Assembly (NCBI GenBank): GCA_016211105.1
Contig: JACQSX010000033.1
Location: forward strand, 186,001-250,000
DNA: 64,000 nucleotides
Direction of reading: 5' to 3'
Origin: Acidobacteriota bacterium
Lineage (GTDB): Bacteria > Acidobacteriota > UBA6911 > JACQSX01
Part shown: piece by piece, positions 11,916 through 19,889 of the stretch
Layout of the letters: each line of letters begins with the position of its first letter
Numbering within the stretch: the first letter of the stretch is position 1
Program-made: the position numbers and the translations under genes
The notes under the pieces: model-generated
Told to the model about the DNA's origin: nothing
The model's input: the letters and a program-made list of their open reading frames with translations, nothing else
Database searches by the model: none

Positions 11916-12935
11916 CTAGCGCTCCTGCAAAATCCAGTCGAGAAATTCCCCTAGGCCAGCGGAAAGCGGGCGCGGATGGTAGTTCAAGTCTCTTTCCGCC
12001 TTTTCCGAAGAAAAGGCCCAACTGCGCGCCAAAATCTCGACCTCCTCGCGGGTAATCAAGGGATTCCGAGCGCTCCAGTGACCCCGCAACTCCTCAACAG
12101 CCGCTAGAATTCTTGCTAGCCTCAGCGGAATCTTGATTTGAGGCGGCTTGCGGTTCAACCAACGCGCCACCATCGCAAAGAAATCGCGCAAGCTAATATT
12201 TTCGCTCCCCAGGATGTACCGCCCTTTCGACCCTCGCCGCATCGCCGCCAAATGTCCCAGGACCACATCGTCTATATGCACAAAATTCCATTTCTGCATT
12301 CCGCCCCGTATCAAGCCCGGCAGCAGGCCGCGGCAATACATCCGAACCAACTGCGCTACAAAGTTGCTCCCGGTCCACTCCCCCGCTCCATAGATCAGCG
12401 TGGGATACAGAGTGGTGATTGCCATCCCACGGGCCTGATAATTTTCCGTGACGCCTTCGGCGAGCATCTTCGTGCGATCGTAATCGCTCAGGGGTCGCAG
12501 GGTGCGCTTGGATCCTTCTGTGTGCACCCTTCCATCGGACGGCCCAAATACAATGAAAGAAGAAGTGTGCAGAACTTTTTTTACCCCGGCTTCACGAGAC
12601 AACTGCAGCACAGTTTCGTAGCCCTGGACATTGACCCGATCGAATTCGGCCGATTCGCCCAACGCCCTCACCTTGGCCGCAACATGAAATACAAAGTCGC
12701 AATTCTTCAATGCCGGCCGGATGCTGTCGGGATCGGTAACGTCACCCAGAAAAAAATTACAGCCTTCCAAACCGGAAATTCGACTACCCTCGCGCACCAG
12801 CATGTTTACGATAAAACCGCGCTTCAGCAAACCTCGCACAAGATTCTTACCGAGGTAGCCGGTTCCTCCAGTAACCATAACAGTGCGGTTGCGTTCCACG
12901 ATTTTTTCATCGAATAGGGAGTCGATCGAACCCAT
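11916..12935 (-). CDS. NAD(P)-dependent sugar epimerase/dehydratase-like reductase
   Basis: A 339-residue extended short-chain dehydrogenase. The Rossmann signature GGTGYLGKNLV begins near residue 22, the cofactor-discriminating acidic region GDVTDPDSI follows, and the catalytic set is Ser in TSSFIVFG with Tyr-x3-Lys in YDRTK near 155. The overall pattern (HVAAKVRALG, LYPTLIYGAGEW, FVHIDDVVLGHL) is that of the dihydroflavonol-reductase/HpnA-like branch, whose bacterial members act on sugars, hopanoids or lipids. The first 15 residues before the beta strand are longer than usual, so the true start may lie slightly downstream. It stands alone on its strand with a 344-base upstream gap. Confidence 0.85.
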   Translation of the reverse strand: MGSIDSLFDEKIVERNRTVMVTGGTGYLGKNLVRGLLKRGFIVNMLVREGSRISGLEGCNFFLGDVTDPDSIRPALKNCDFVFHVAAKVRALGESAEFDRVNVQGYETVLQLSREAGVKKVLHTSSFIVFGPSDGRVHTEGSKRTLRPLSDYDRTKMLAEGVTENYQARGMAITTLYPTLIYGAGEWTGSNFVAQLVRMYCRGLLPGLIRGGMQKWNFVHIDDVVLGHLAAMRRGSKGRYILGSENISLRDFFAMVARWLNRKPPQIKIPLRLARILAAVEELRGHWSARNPLITREEVEILARSWAFSSEKAERDLNYHPRPLSAGLGEFLDWILQER

Positions 12936-13279
12936 TGAACCTTAACGACGGTTGTCTACCCGCGATTTTTGTGGCCCGATGCTACCAGGAACTCCTCCGG
13001 CGGAAAACGCGCGCGCCGGCATCGAGCGGCCGACAAGATTCAAAATCCTGTCTGACCAGCGCGATTGTATCACGTCTAAAAGACGGAGCTGTCACCGTAG
13101 AAATGGCTCTACAGGTCCTAGTGACCAGGTATGAGTTTTTGAGGATTGACTGGGTCAGAAGCGGGCGTTCTGCCCAATTTGGTCGAGACTGTCGGGAAAT
13201 TCGTTGCTCAGATTCCTCTTACTGACTGCCCCAGCGCTGCGCGGTCGACGGAGGGCATCAACCGGAGGAGATCCCACCA
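12936..13279. other. Intergenic region, no feature recognised
   Basis: About 340 bases between the epimerase-like gene and the LTxxQ gene. Short reading frames on both strands have no ribosome sites or recognisable sequence. I see no promoter match, RNA gene or repeat. Confidence 0.5.
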
Positions 13280-13762
13280 CTATTGCCGGCGATCTGATGG
13301 AGAGCGAACACCGTGTGCTCCGGATCGTATCCCCTGAGGTGGTCTTACCAACCGGCGTTGTTCCGCGTACTTCTCGCGGAGAATACGCCACTGACCGGGC
13401 TTCAATAACCGGCGAATCTTGACGATCATCAACAACCGTTGTTTGGCCAACTCACTGCGAGCTTGTTCTACCATGCCGATCTGCGATTCAATGCGTTGTT
13501 CATCCAGCGCTTCGGCCTCCAGCATGCGCTGTAGGTCCAGCGATTTTTTCTTGAAATCGAGCTGCAAGCCCAACAGCGGTTCCCGATAACGCTCAAAAAC
13601 GATCTCGATCTTGCTAACCTGCTGCGACGTCAAATTGAGCGCTTGTATCAACTCGGGATTTTTCCTCCACCATTTTCCTGCAGGGATATCAACCTGCGCC
13701 AGCAGATAGCCGCTGCAAAATAGTGTCAGCAAAGCAGCCAAAACAGATTTACGAAATGTCAT
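13280..13762 (-). CDS. Periplasmic LTxxQ (Spy/CpxP-like) protein
   Basis: A 160-residue exported, charged, helical protein. The ATG at 13762 is chosen because it opens a signal peptide (MTFRKSVLAALLTLFCSGYLLAQ) and has GGAG upstream. It overlaps the anti-sigma stop by 14 bases. The mature part has the family motif LTSQQ near residue 45 followed by long amphipathic helices rich in Glu, Gln, Arg and Lys, as in Spy/CpxP chaperone-like and metal-resistance proteins. It is the third gene of an ECF sigma/anti-sigma operon, so it could be an envelope sensor or a stress-induced output. The tail after residue 135 is basic and probably disordered. Confidence 0.75.
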   Translation of the reverse strand: MTFRKSVLAALLTLFCSGYLLAQVDIPAGKWWRKNPELIQALNLTSQQVSKIEIVFERYREPLLGLQLDFKKKSLDLQRMLEAEALDEQRIESQIGMVEQARSELAKQRLLMIVKIRRLLKPGQWRILREKYAEQRRLVRPPQGIRSGAHGVRSPSDRRQ

Positions 13763-14282
13763 CAACCCGCTCCGTATCTGCGCGCTTTCCCGATCCATCA
13801 GGAATCTTCACAAGCAGGTCCAATGGACGCAAAGGGGTTGTCCCGTCTTCGTTGACCGCCTCACTCACCTCCTGCAGCAGGCGATCGTCGCGAAAGTCCA
13901 CATCCGATAGCAGCTCTTCCATTCCGACTACGGCATTCTGGTAGGGCGCCCATTGAATTACGAACACGGAGAAAACAAAAATGGAGGCAACTAGGACCCA
14001 AATCCGCGCGTCGAATGGACCCAAAGACCAACCTTGGTTCCTAGCCTTCTGCTGCACGCGGGACAAGATCTGATAGCGCTGACGTCTCCAGAACTCATCT
14101 GGAACCTCTTGCACCCTTCGTCGCAATTCCGCGGCCTGCTCGCGGAATTCACGCTGCATCCTTTGAAATGCCGTCAGGCAATCGCCGCATTGACCGAGAT
14201 GCCGACGAATTTCCTCACGCTCGTCTAGCAAAAGATAAAGCTGCAGGCAATCTTCCAATGTAAGATGCTTTTCAGTTCTCAT
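13749..14282 (-). CDS. Anti-sigma factor with zinc-finger-like N-terminus and one membrane helix
   Basis: A 177-residue single-pass membrane protein. The start at 14282 overlaps the sigma-factor stop by 11 bases. Near residues 26-35 it has the His-x3-Cys-x2-Cys triad (HLGQCGDC) of ZAS-type anti-sigma factors. A long charged helix follows, then one hydrophobic segment (IWVLVASIFVFSVFVIQW, about 95-112) and a short outer domain. The likely role is to hold the partner ECF sigma factor at the inner membrane until an envelope signal releases it. The frame stays open 23 codons further upstream, but that would run deep into the sigma gene and does not resemble the family. Confidence 0.82.
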   Translation of the reverse strand: MRTEKHLTLEDCLQLYLLLDEREEIRRHLGQCGDCLTAFQRMQREFREQAAELRRRVQEVPDEFWRRQRYQILSRVQQKARNQGWSLGPFDARIWVLVASIFVFSVFVIQWAPYQNAVVGMEELLSDVDFRDDRLLQEVSEAVNEDGTTPLRPLDLLVKIPDGSGKRADTERVDDIS

Positions 14283-14898
14283 AGCGATCTTTGAGCACCT
14301 CACGCACCTTCTGAACCGCGCGAAACAAATGGCTCTTAATGGTACCCACATTCATACAGGTGATCCGACCGATTTCCTCCAACGACAAACCTTCGTAATG
14401 GCGCAACTGAAAAACAGTTTTCTGCTGCTTCGACATAAGGGAGATTGCACGTTCGATTCGCCACATCACTTCCCGCCTCAGCAATTGTTCTTCCGGCGAA
14501 TCGCTTGGATCGGCCACTTGAAAGCTCATCAAGTCTCCTCTACCAGATTCTCCCGCACTTCCAGTCACGTTTCGCTCCAGTTCCCGTTTTTGCCGCTTAA
14601 GATAGTTGAGACACAGGTTAATGGTAATCCGCGTCAGCCAGGTTTCGAACGCAGCTTCCTCCCGAAAGCGGCGGATGTTCTCAAAAGCTTGGATGAAAGC
14701 ATCCTGGGTTAGGCTGTCGGCAGCCACCGGATCACGCACATAACAAAGGGCAATGCGGAAAATTTTCTTTTGATGAGTCTCTACGAGCCGACCAAAGAGC
14801 TCGGTTTCACCCTCCCGAATGCGTTTAAGGAGTGCTGATTCTTCCACTTTCAGGGCAAATACCCGAGGCTTGGGCGCCGCGATGGATCCCGGTTTCAT
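14272..14898 (-). CDS. ECF-family RNA polymerase sigma factor (RpoE-like)
   Basis: A 208-residue sigma factor with region 2 (about 28-100: ELFGRLVETHQKKIFRIAL, AADSLTQDAFIQAFENI, FETWLTRITINLCLNYLKR) and region 4 (about 135-200: MSKQQKTVFQLRHYEGLSLEEIG, NVGTIKSHLFRAVQKVRE). Region 4 recognises the -35 box through the helix-turn-helix ending KSHLFRA. It heads an overlapping operon with its anti-sigma factor and a periplasmic LTxxQ protein, the arrangement of a membrane-stress regulon that usually controls its own promoter. I could not pick out that promoter with confidence in the 106-base gap upstream. Confidence 0.93.
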   Translation of the reverse strand: MKPGSIAAPKPRVFALKVEESALLKRIREGETELFGRLVETHQKKIFRIALCYVRDPVAADSLTQDAFIQAFENIRRFREEAAFETWLTRITINLCLNYLKRQKRELERNVTGSAGESGRGDLMSFQVADPSDSPEEQLLRREVMWRIERAISLMSKQQKTVFQLRHYEGLSLEEIGRITCMNVGTIKSHLFRAVQKVREVLKDRYEN

Positions 14899-15004
14899 CA
14901 GTGATTAGACTACATTGCATCGATCAGGATTACAAAATGACACCGAACCAACCCACCATCTCGGACATGCTCCCAGGATTTCTCGGTCTTCCTGTGTCGC
15001 CATT

Positions 15005-17737
15005 TCACTCAGATACCGGCTTTCCCAAGGCGCTCCGCGCCCGGGAAAACAGTTCTTGCACCATCGTCTGCAAAGCCTGCGTTAGCTCCACGTAGCTGGA
15101 ATACGCAGCCGGATCCATTGGCTTTCCAAAACTTATTCTTACCGGATGAACCCTGATTCCAGGTCGGTGACGCGGCCATACTTCGTAAGTGCCCGCAATC
15201 GCCGCCGGGATGATCGGCACATTAATTTCGCGCGCCAGTATCGAGGCGCCATGCTTGAACGGCTTCACTTGCCCGTCAATGGAGCGAGCTCCTTCCGGGA
15301 AAACACAAAGAATTCTCTGCTGCCGCAACCCCATCGCTCCGGCGCGCAAGGCCCTGACCAAATACGTATCTGGATCCAAGGGTATAATATGAATCCACTC
15401 CGCAAACCTTCTCTTGAAGCCCATTTGAAAATACTCGCTGTAACCGAGAAAAAAAACGCGATCGAAGACGGCGCGCGGAAAGACCGAGACGAAAAATAAT
15501 CCATCCAAATAGCTCAAGTGATTGGGACAAATCAGGTACGGTCCAGTCTCGCGTAGATTTTCGATTCCTTCTACTTGCAATTTAAAAAGCGACTTGCCCA
15601 GAAAATAGCGGAAAAACAGTCGCAACGCGTCTACCACTTTGTGACTGACAGGTCGAAAACGCAGAAAGGGCTCGGCAAACGGCTCATCTTGCGCGAGAAG
15701 TCGTGACCAACTCTGGCCTTGCCTTTGTACCTCCCGCAGGACTGAGGTCTCCGGGTCAAATAGGTTGACCAAGTCTTGCAGCGTGTACAGCTCCGCAGCC
15801 TGCTCCTGCGGGAGCGAGGCACCAAAGACCTCCTCGAGATGACTGAACAGTTCGATTCGCTGCAAGGAATCGAGGCCAAAATCCAACTCTAGATTGGCGT
15901 TGCTGGCAAAAATTTCCGGGGTCTTACCCAATCGGCACAGGAAACGGTAGGTTTCCTCGGCCACACGATTTTGGAAGCGAGCGGGAACCACGGCTTTCCG
16001 TTCGAATTGCTCCAGTTGCGCCTGCAGTTCTCGGCGCTTCAGTTTTCGAGTCGTCGTTCTGGGAAGTGGCTCGGTGCGCAGTTGCAACCCTGCAATCCGT
16101 TTGTACGGCGCTAACTGGCTGGCCAGGCTCTCGATTTCAAAGCGAATCACTTCCATTGAGTTGGCAATTTTCTGCGATCTCAGATATTCGAAGTCCGGCA
16201 CAACGATCGCGTGGAGCTGTTCTTCTCCCGAGGGGCCGATCTTTGGAACGATGGCGATCTCTTTGACGGCGGGATGTTTCGAATAGTGACGCTCCAACTC
16301 CTCAGGGTAGACGTTTTTTCCGGAAGCCAGCACGATGACCTCCTTGACACGACCCGTGATGTAATAGAATCCATACCCATCACAGAATCCCAGGTCTCCG
16401 GAGAGAAACCAGCCGTCCTGAAAAGCGTGCCGAGTCGCCTCGTCATTCCGGAAATACCCCGATGTGACAACCGGGCCGCGGATGGCAATTTCGCCTCGCC
16501 CTTCCGCGTTAGGCCGCACAATTCGTATTTCGACACCAGGCAGAGGACGACCGACGCTTCCCCAATATTGGTTTCGCAACGAAGTCGCGGTGCAGGCTCC
16601 ACAGGTTTCCGTCAGCCCGTAGGCTTGGACAATGTTGAGACCCCAGGCTGCCAGATCTCGGACTACAACGGGATCAAAATAGGAGCCGCCAGCGGCAAAA
16701 AATCTGAATCGCTCGCCAAAAGCGCGATGTATCTGGGGAAAGAACCATTTACCCAAGTTCATCCCCTGCCGACGGAGCAAAAAATTGATTCGCATCAGCC
16801 AGCGAATCACTGCACGCGCATAAGAAGGTCTGCGTGAAATCTCCGACCAAACATGTGAATGCAACAGATAAAAAAACTGAGGAACGCAGACAAAACCGGT
16901 GATCCCAAGTGTTTGCAATACCCGCAGCACACGTGCTCGCTCCACAGTTGATAGAAAGGTAACCATGGCTCCCGCGTAAAGAGGCGCTAGCAACCCGGTC
17001 AGCAGGGCCAGGACGTGGTGCAGCGGTAAGACCGAAAGTAGATGGTCGTTTTCGCCAACAGGCACGAATTCAAGCAAACCAGTGAGCTCAGCGTAGAAGT
17101 TGGCTTCGCTCAGCATCACCCCCTTGGGATCCCCCGTCGTGCCTGACGTATATATGATCACCATGGGAGAGCTAGCGCCCTCCGAATTCGACGCATGCGG
17201 CATCGACAATCGTTCCACCGAACCAGACCTGTCTTCAGCAGCTTCCAGTTTTTCAGCGCCACTCTTCCCCGCCTCGGAGGGGCGAGAACATCGACGAAAT
17301 AACCCCTCGACGTGAGGGTCGACCACGATCACATCTAAATTGAGAAGTTTTTCCTGATTGGCGACATCCGCAAAAACTACGCGCGCGCCGGAATGTCGCA
17401 CCAAATTGGCCACTTCGGCCGCCGAGAGTTGAGTATCCAACGGGACAGCGCAGGAACCGGACAGGCAGACGCCGAAGAAGACGATTGCCCAATGAGGGTC
17501 ATAATTCATCAAGATGGCTACGGCATCGACCTCAGGAAAGTGGGAACGGATCAAGCGGGCGATTTCCCAGGCCGTCTGAAACACGTCAGCGTACGTGAAG
17601 CTTTGCAAACCTTCTTCGGTGCTCAATTGAAGGGCGGTTTTGCCCGCGAGACGGTCAGCGTTTTCCAGGTATCTGCGCATCAGGCTATGAGTTTCGTGCG
17701 TCTTCAAGGCCATAACTAGGGAGCGCTGGTTTGTCAC
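15005..17737 (-). CDS. Fused acyl-adenylate ligase / acyl carrier protein / 1-acylglycerol-phosphate-type acyltransferase
   Basis: A 910-residue three-module enzyme. Residues about 15-560 are an AMP-binding ligase with the phosphate loop YTSGTTGDPKG at 196-206, the AYGLTETCG motif, SGDLGF, and the C-terminal GRVKEVIVLASGKNVYPEE block. Residues about 585-665 are an acyl carrier domain with phosphopantetheine Ser624 in GLDSLQ. Residues about 705-910 are a PlsC-type acyltransferase with NHLSYLD at 739-745 and FPEGARS at 813-819. By family knowledge, the chain would activate a fatty acid, tether it to its own carrier and pass it to a glycerolipid, like Aas but with the carrier built in. The GTG start has AAAGGGA ahead; an in-frame ATG at 17713 is the alternative. 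It stands alone. Confidence 0.88.
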   Translation of the reverse strand: MTNQRSLVMALKTHETHSLMRRYLENADRLAGKTALQLSTEEGLQSFTYADVFQTAWEIARLIRSHFPEVDAVAILMNYDPHWAIVFFGVCLSGSCAVPLDTQLSAAEVANLVRHSGARVVFADVANQEKLLNLDVIVVDPHVEGLFRRCSRPSEAGKSGAEKLEAAEDRSGSVERLSMPHASNSEGASSPMVIIYTSGTTGDPKGVMLSEANFYAELTGLLEFVPVGENDHLLSVLPLHHVLALLTGLLAPLYAGAMVTFLSTVERARVLRVLQTLGITGFVCVPQFFYLLHSHVWSEISRRPSYARAVIRWLMRINFLLRRQGMNLGKWFFPQIHRAFGERFRFFAAGGSYFDPVVVRDLAAWGLNIVQAYGLTETCGACTATSLRNQYWGSVGRPLPGVEIRIVRPNAEGRGEIAIRGPVVTSGYFRNDEATRHAFQDGWFLSGDLGFCDGYGFYYITGRVKEVIVLASGKNVYPEELERHYSKHPAVKEIAIVPKIGPSGEEQLHAIVVPDFEYLRSQKIANSMEVIRFEIESLASQLAPYKRIAGLQLRTEPLPRTTTRKLKRRELQAQLEQFERKAVVPARFQNRVAEETYRFLCRLGKTPEIFASNANLELDFGLDSLQRIELFSHLEEVFGASLPQEQAAELYTLQDLVNLFDPETSVLREVQRQGQSWSRLLAQDEPFAEPFLRFRPVSHKVVDALRLFFRYFLGKSLFKLQVEGIENLRETGPYLICPNHLSYLDGLFFVSVFPRAVFDRVFFLGYSEYFQMGFKRRFAEWIHIIPLDPDTYLVRALRAGAMGLRQQRILCVFPEGARSIDGQVKPFKHGASILAREINVPIIPAAIAGTYEVWPRHRPGIRVHPVRISFGKPMDPAAYSSYVELTQALQTMVQELFSRARSALGKPVSE

Positions 17738-17897
17738 GTTTCCCTTTAAATCTTAGCGTAGTCCGCAACCTCGGGGCGAAGTATGAATTTTCCCGGCTGC
17801 ATTTCCGCCTCTGGCGCCTCCGGTTTCTGCAGGATGAACTTTTCCCGAAAATTTTGTATCTATACGATTGGAAAACTTTTCTGTTGGAGCGGCGCCA

Positions 17898-18851
17898 ATG
17901 AAAAACTGGATCGTCTTTCTTGTAGCCACTTTCACTGTTCTGTGTGCGTGCTCCCGCAGAACAGGGGAAAACAGCCGGATGCAAGACTCTCGGGCTGAGC
18001 AAGTCCAACCCAGCCAACCCAAGGTGGCGCCTCAAGCGCAAGCCGCCTTACCGCCGGCCGGGGTAACCACCCCCGTGCTCGTCCCCCCTCAAACCAAGTC
18101 TGGCGCCATCACGCCGCGACGCACTCCCAAGCCGCGGCGCCCAGATCGGACAGTACCAGACGTGACGCGCTCCACTGTTGGGCAAGACGTAGTAGCCACT
18201 CAGTCATCCGGCACTGCGCCGGCGCCACCAGCTTCGGAAACCAGAGGCGCGCAATCATCGGCTGACTTGCATTCTATACCTCAAAAAGAAGAGGTCTGGG
18301 CACGGCAACCGGAGCCCGTACCGCCGCCACGCGAGGAGAGAATGATCCTCCCGCCCGGCACGGAACTGACCGTTCGCGTTTTGGATCGAATCAGCAGCGA
18401 AGATGCTCGCGGTGGCGAACGGTTTGCCGCTATTTTGGATCAGGAAATGCGACGGGGGGGTCGTGTTGTCATTCCGGGCAGAAGTGAAGTAACGGGACGC
18501 CTGGTGACTGTTAAGGAATCCGGAAGGGTCAGTGGCCGGGCCGAAATTGTGCTCGAACTGGAAAGTATTCTGATCGGTGGAGAACGTCACGATCTGCGAA
18601 CCAACCCAATGACAATACAGGCAGAAAGTGCCGTTAAAGGAGATATCGGCAAGGTCGGAGGCAGTTCGGCACTGGGTGCGATCATTGGAGCCATTGCGGG
18701 CGGCAAGAAGGGCGCAGCCATTGGAGCTACCATTGGAACTGCTTCTGGAACCGCGGTCGTGCTCGCAACTCGGGGCAAGCCTGTCGTCATCGAACGTGAG
18801 TCTCAATTGCGGTTTCGCCTCGAGGATCCTTTTGAGGTGGTCGTGCGCTAG
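17898..18851 (+). CDS. Lipoprotein with glycine-zipper segment
   Basis: A 317-residue predicted lipoprotein of unknown function. The ATG at 17898 follows GGAG and opens a signal peptide with lipobox LCAC (Cys18). Residues about 20-140 are Pro, Arg and Gln rich and probably disordered, as in periplasm-spanning linkers. Residues about 145-235 form a compact beta-rich domain (LPPGTELTVRVLDRISSE, GRVVIPGRSEVTGRLVTV). Near residues 250-285 comes a run of GxxxG repeats (SALGAIIGAIAGGKKGAAIGATIGTASG), a glycine zipper that often packs into membranes. A last strand is consistent with TrbI/VirB10-like or copper-homeostasis-like beta domains, but I cannot assign it. Monocistronic as far as visible. Confidence 0.75.
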   Translation: MKNWIVFLVATFTVLCACSRRTGENSRMQDSRAEQVQPSQPKVAPQAQAALPPAGVTTPVLVPPQTKSGAITPRRTPKPRRPDRTVPDVTRSTVGQDVVATQSSGTAPAPPASETRGAQSSADLHSIPQKEEVWARQPEPVPPPREERMILPPGTELTVRVLDRISSEDARGGERFAAILDQEMRRGGRVVIPGRSEVTGRLVTVKESGRVSGRAEIVLELESILIGGERHDLRTNPMTIQAESAVKGDIGKVGGSSALGAIIGAIAGGKKGAAIGATIGTASGTAVVLATRGKPVVIERESQLRFRLEDPFEVVVR

Positions 18852-19067
18852 TCTCGCCACGCTACCCAGCTCGTATCTGCCACATCCAGCATGCAGATCT
18901 CCATCTCTGTGAAACCGGGAACCTAAACGTGCGTCGCAACCGGGCGGGTCTCTGTGATTTGCTGTCAATCGGACCTCGCACGGGCGCGGGCGCATCTTCT
19001 CCTTGTTATTCCTTTCTGTAATTTGCCGAAAAATTCAATTAATATCTCTGCCGGATAGTTTGCAAAA

Positions 19068-19889
19068 ATGCGCCATCAGCTTTGCCTCTGCACCTTCTTC
19101 TCTCTCTTAGGCTCCACCTTGTGCCTTGGTCAGATCACATTGAACATTCGCGCCGATGTCACTCCCGCACCCCCCGTACTAGGCGTCCGATTGGTTATCA
19201 CCAACCAGGGGAAAGAGGAAGCTCACGATATCCAAGTCAATCTCAGAGACGCGACCGACGTGACGCTGCCTGGACGAAGTGTTCTCGCTTCAGGCGGCGC
19301 TTTTGACACTACGGCCGACCTGAACATTGCTGGAAAAGCCCCGGGCAGATACCCTCTTTTCGTGACCGTAGGTTACAGTGACCAAAACGGCTATCAGTTT
19401 TCTGCGATCCTGTGCGCCACATTCTTTATCGAACAGGACACGTCTTCGGAGATTTTTGGCGCCTTGAAGACTAGCCCGCTGGCCGACTCGGAGCATGTCC
19501 AACTACAGTTAAAAAATCTTGCCCGCCAGGATCGCAGTTTTAATATGACGATCTTCTCCCCGAGAGAGCTTTCTGCCGAGTACGACAAGAAACTCAGCCT
19601 CAAGCCAGCCGAAGAAAAGAAGGTTAGAATTCTTCTCCGAAACTTTTCAGCTCTCCCCGGGAGCCGATACCCGATTTACGCGGTTGCGGAATATGAAAAG
19701 GATGGGCGCCATTTCACCAATGTAATACTGGCATACGTCGACACTGTTGCCCAAACCGCTTTCTTCACGCGCCATCGAACGTGGATTTTGACTGCTGCAG
19801 CAGCTTTTCTTGTCCTGGGAATCCTACTGGCCGCGCTACGCTTCTTCAGGCAGGCACTGCGGAAGAAAACAGCTTTACGCCAAGAGTAA
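19068..19889 (+). CDS. Exported membrane-anchored protein with CARDB-like domains
   Basis: A 273-residue type I membrane protein. It has an N-terminal signal peptide (MRHQLCLCTFFSLLG..., cleavage near residue 22). Two beta-sandwich repeats of the CARDB/NPCBM-like kind follow (about 25-125, LVITNQGKEEAHDIQVNL; about 130-220, VQLQLKNLARQDRSFNMTI). A single C-terminal helix (about 238-258) and a basic cytoplasmic tail end the protein. No catalytic motif is seen. Its TAA stop is followed at once by the ATG of the 1010-residue membrane protein gene, so the two products probably work together at the cell surface, possibly in handling a glycan or cell-wall polymer; that role is inference. Confidence 0.72.
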   Translation: MRHQLCLCTFFSLLGSTLCLGQITLNIRADVTPAPPVLGVRLVITNQGKEEAHDIQVNLRDATDVTLPGRSVLASGGAFDTTADLNIAGKAPGRYPLFVTVGYSDQNGYQFSAILCATFFIEQDTSSEIFGALKTSPLADSEHVQLQLKNLARQDRSFNMTIFSPRELSAEYDKKLSLKPAEEKKVRILLRNFSALPGSRYPIYAVAEYEKDGRHFTNVILAYVDTVAQTAFFTRHRTWILTAAAAFLVLGILLAALRFFRQALRKKTALRQE

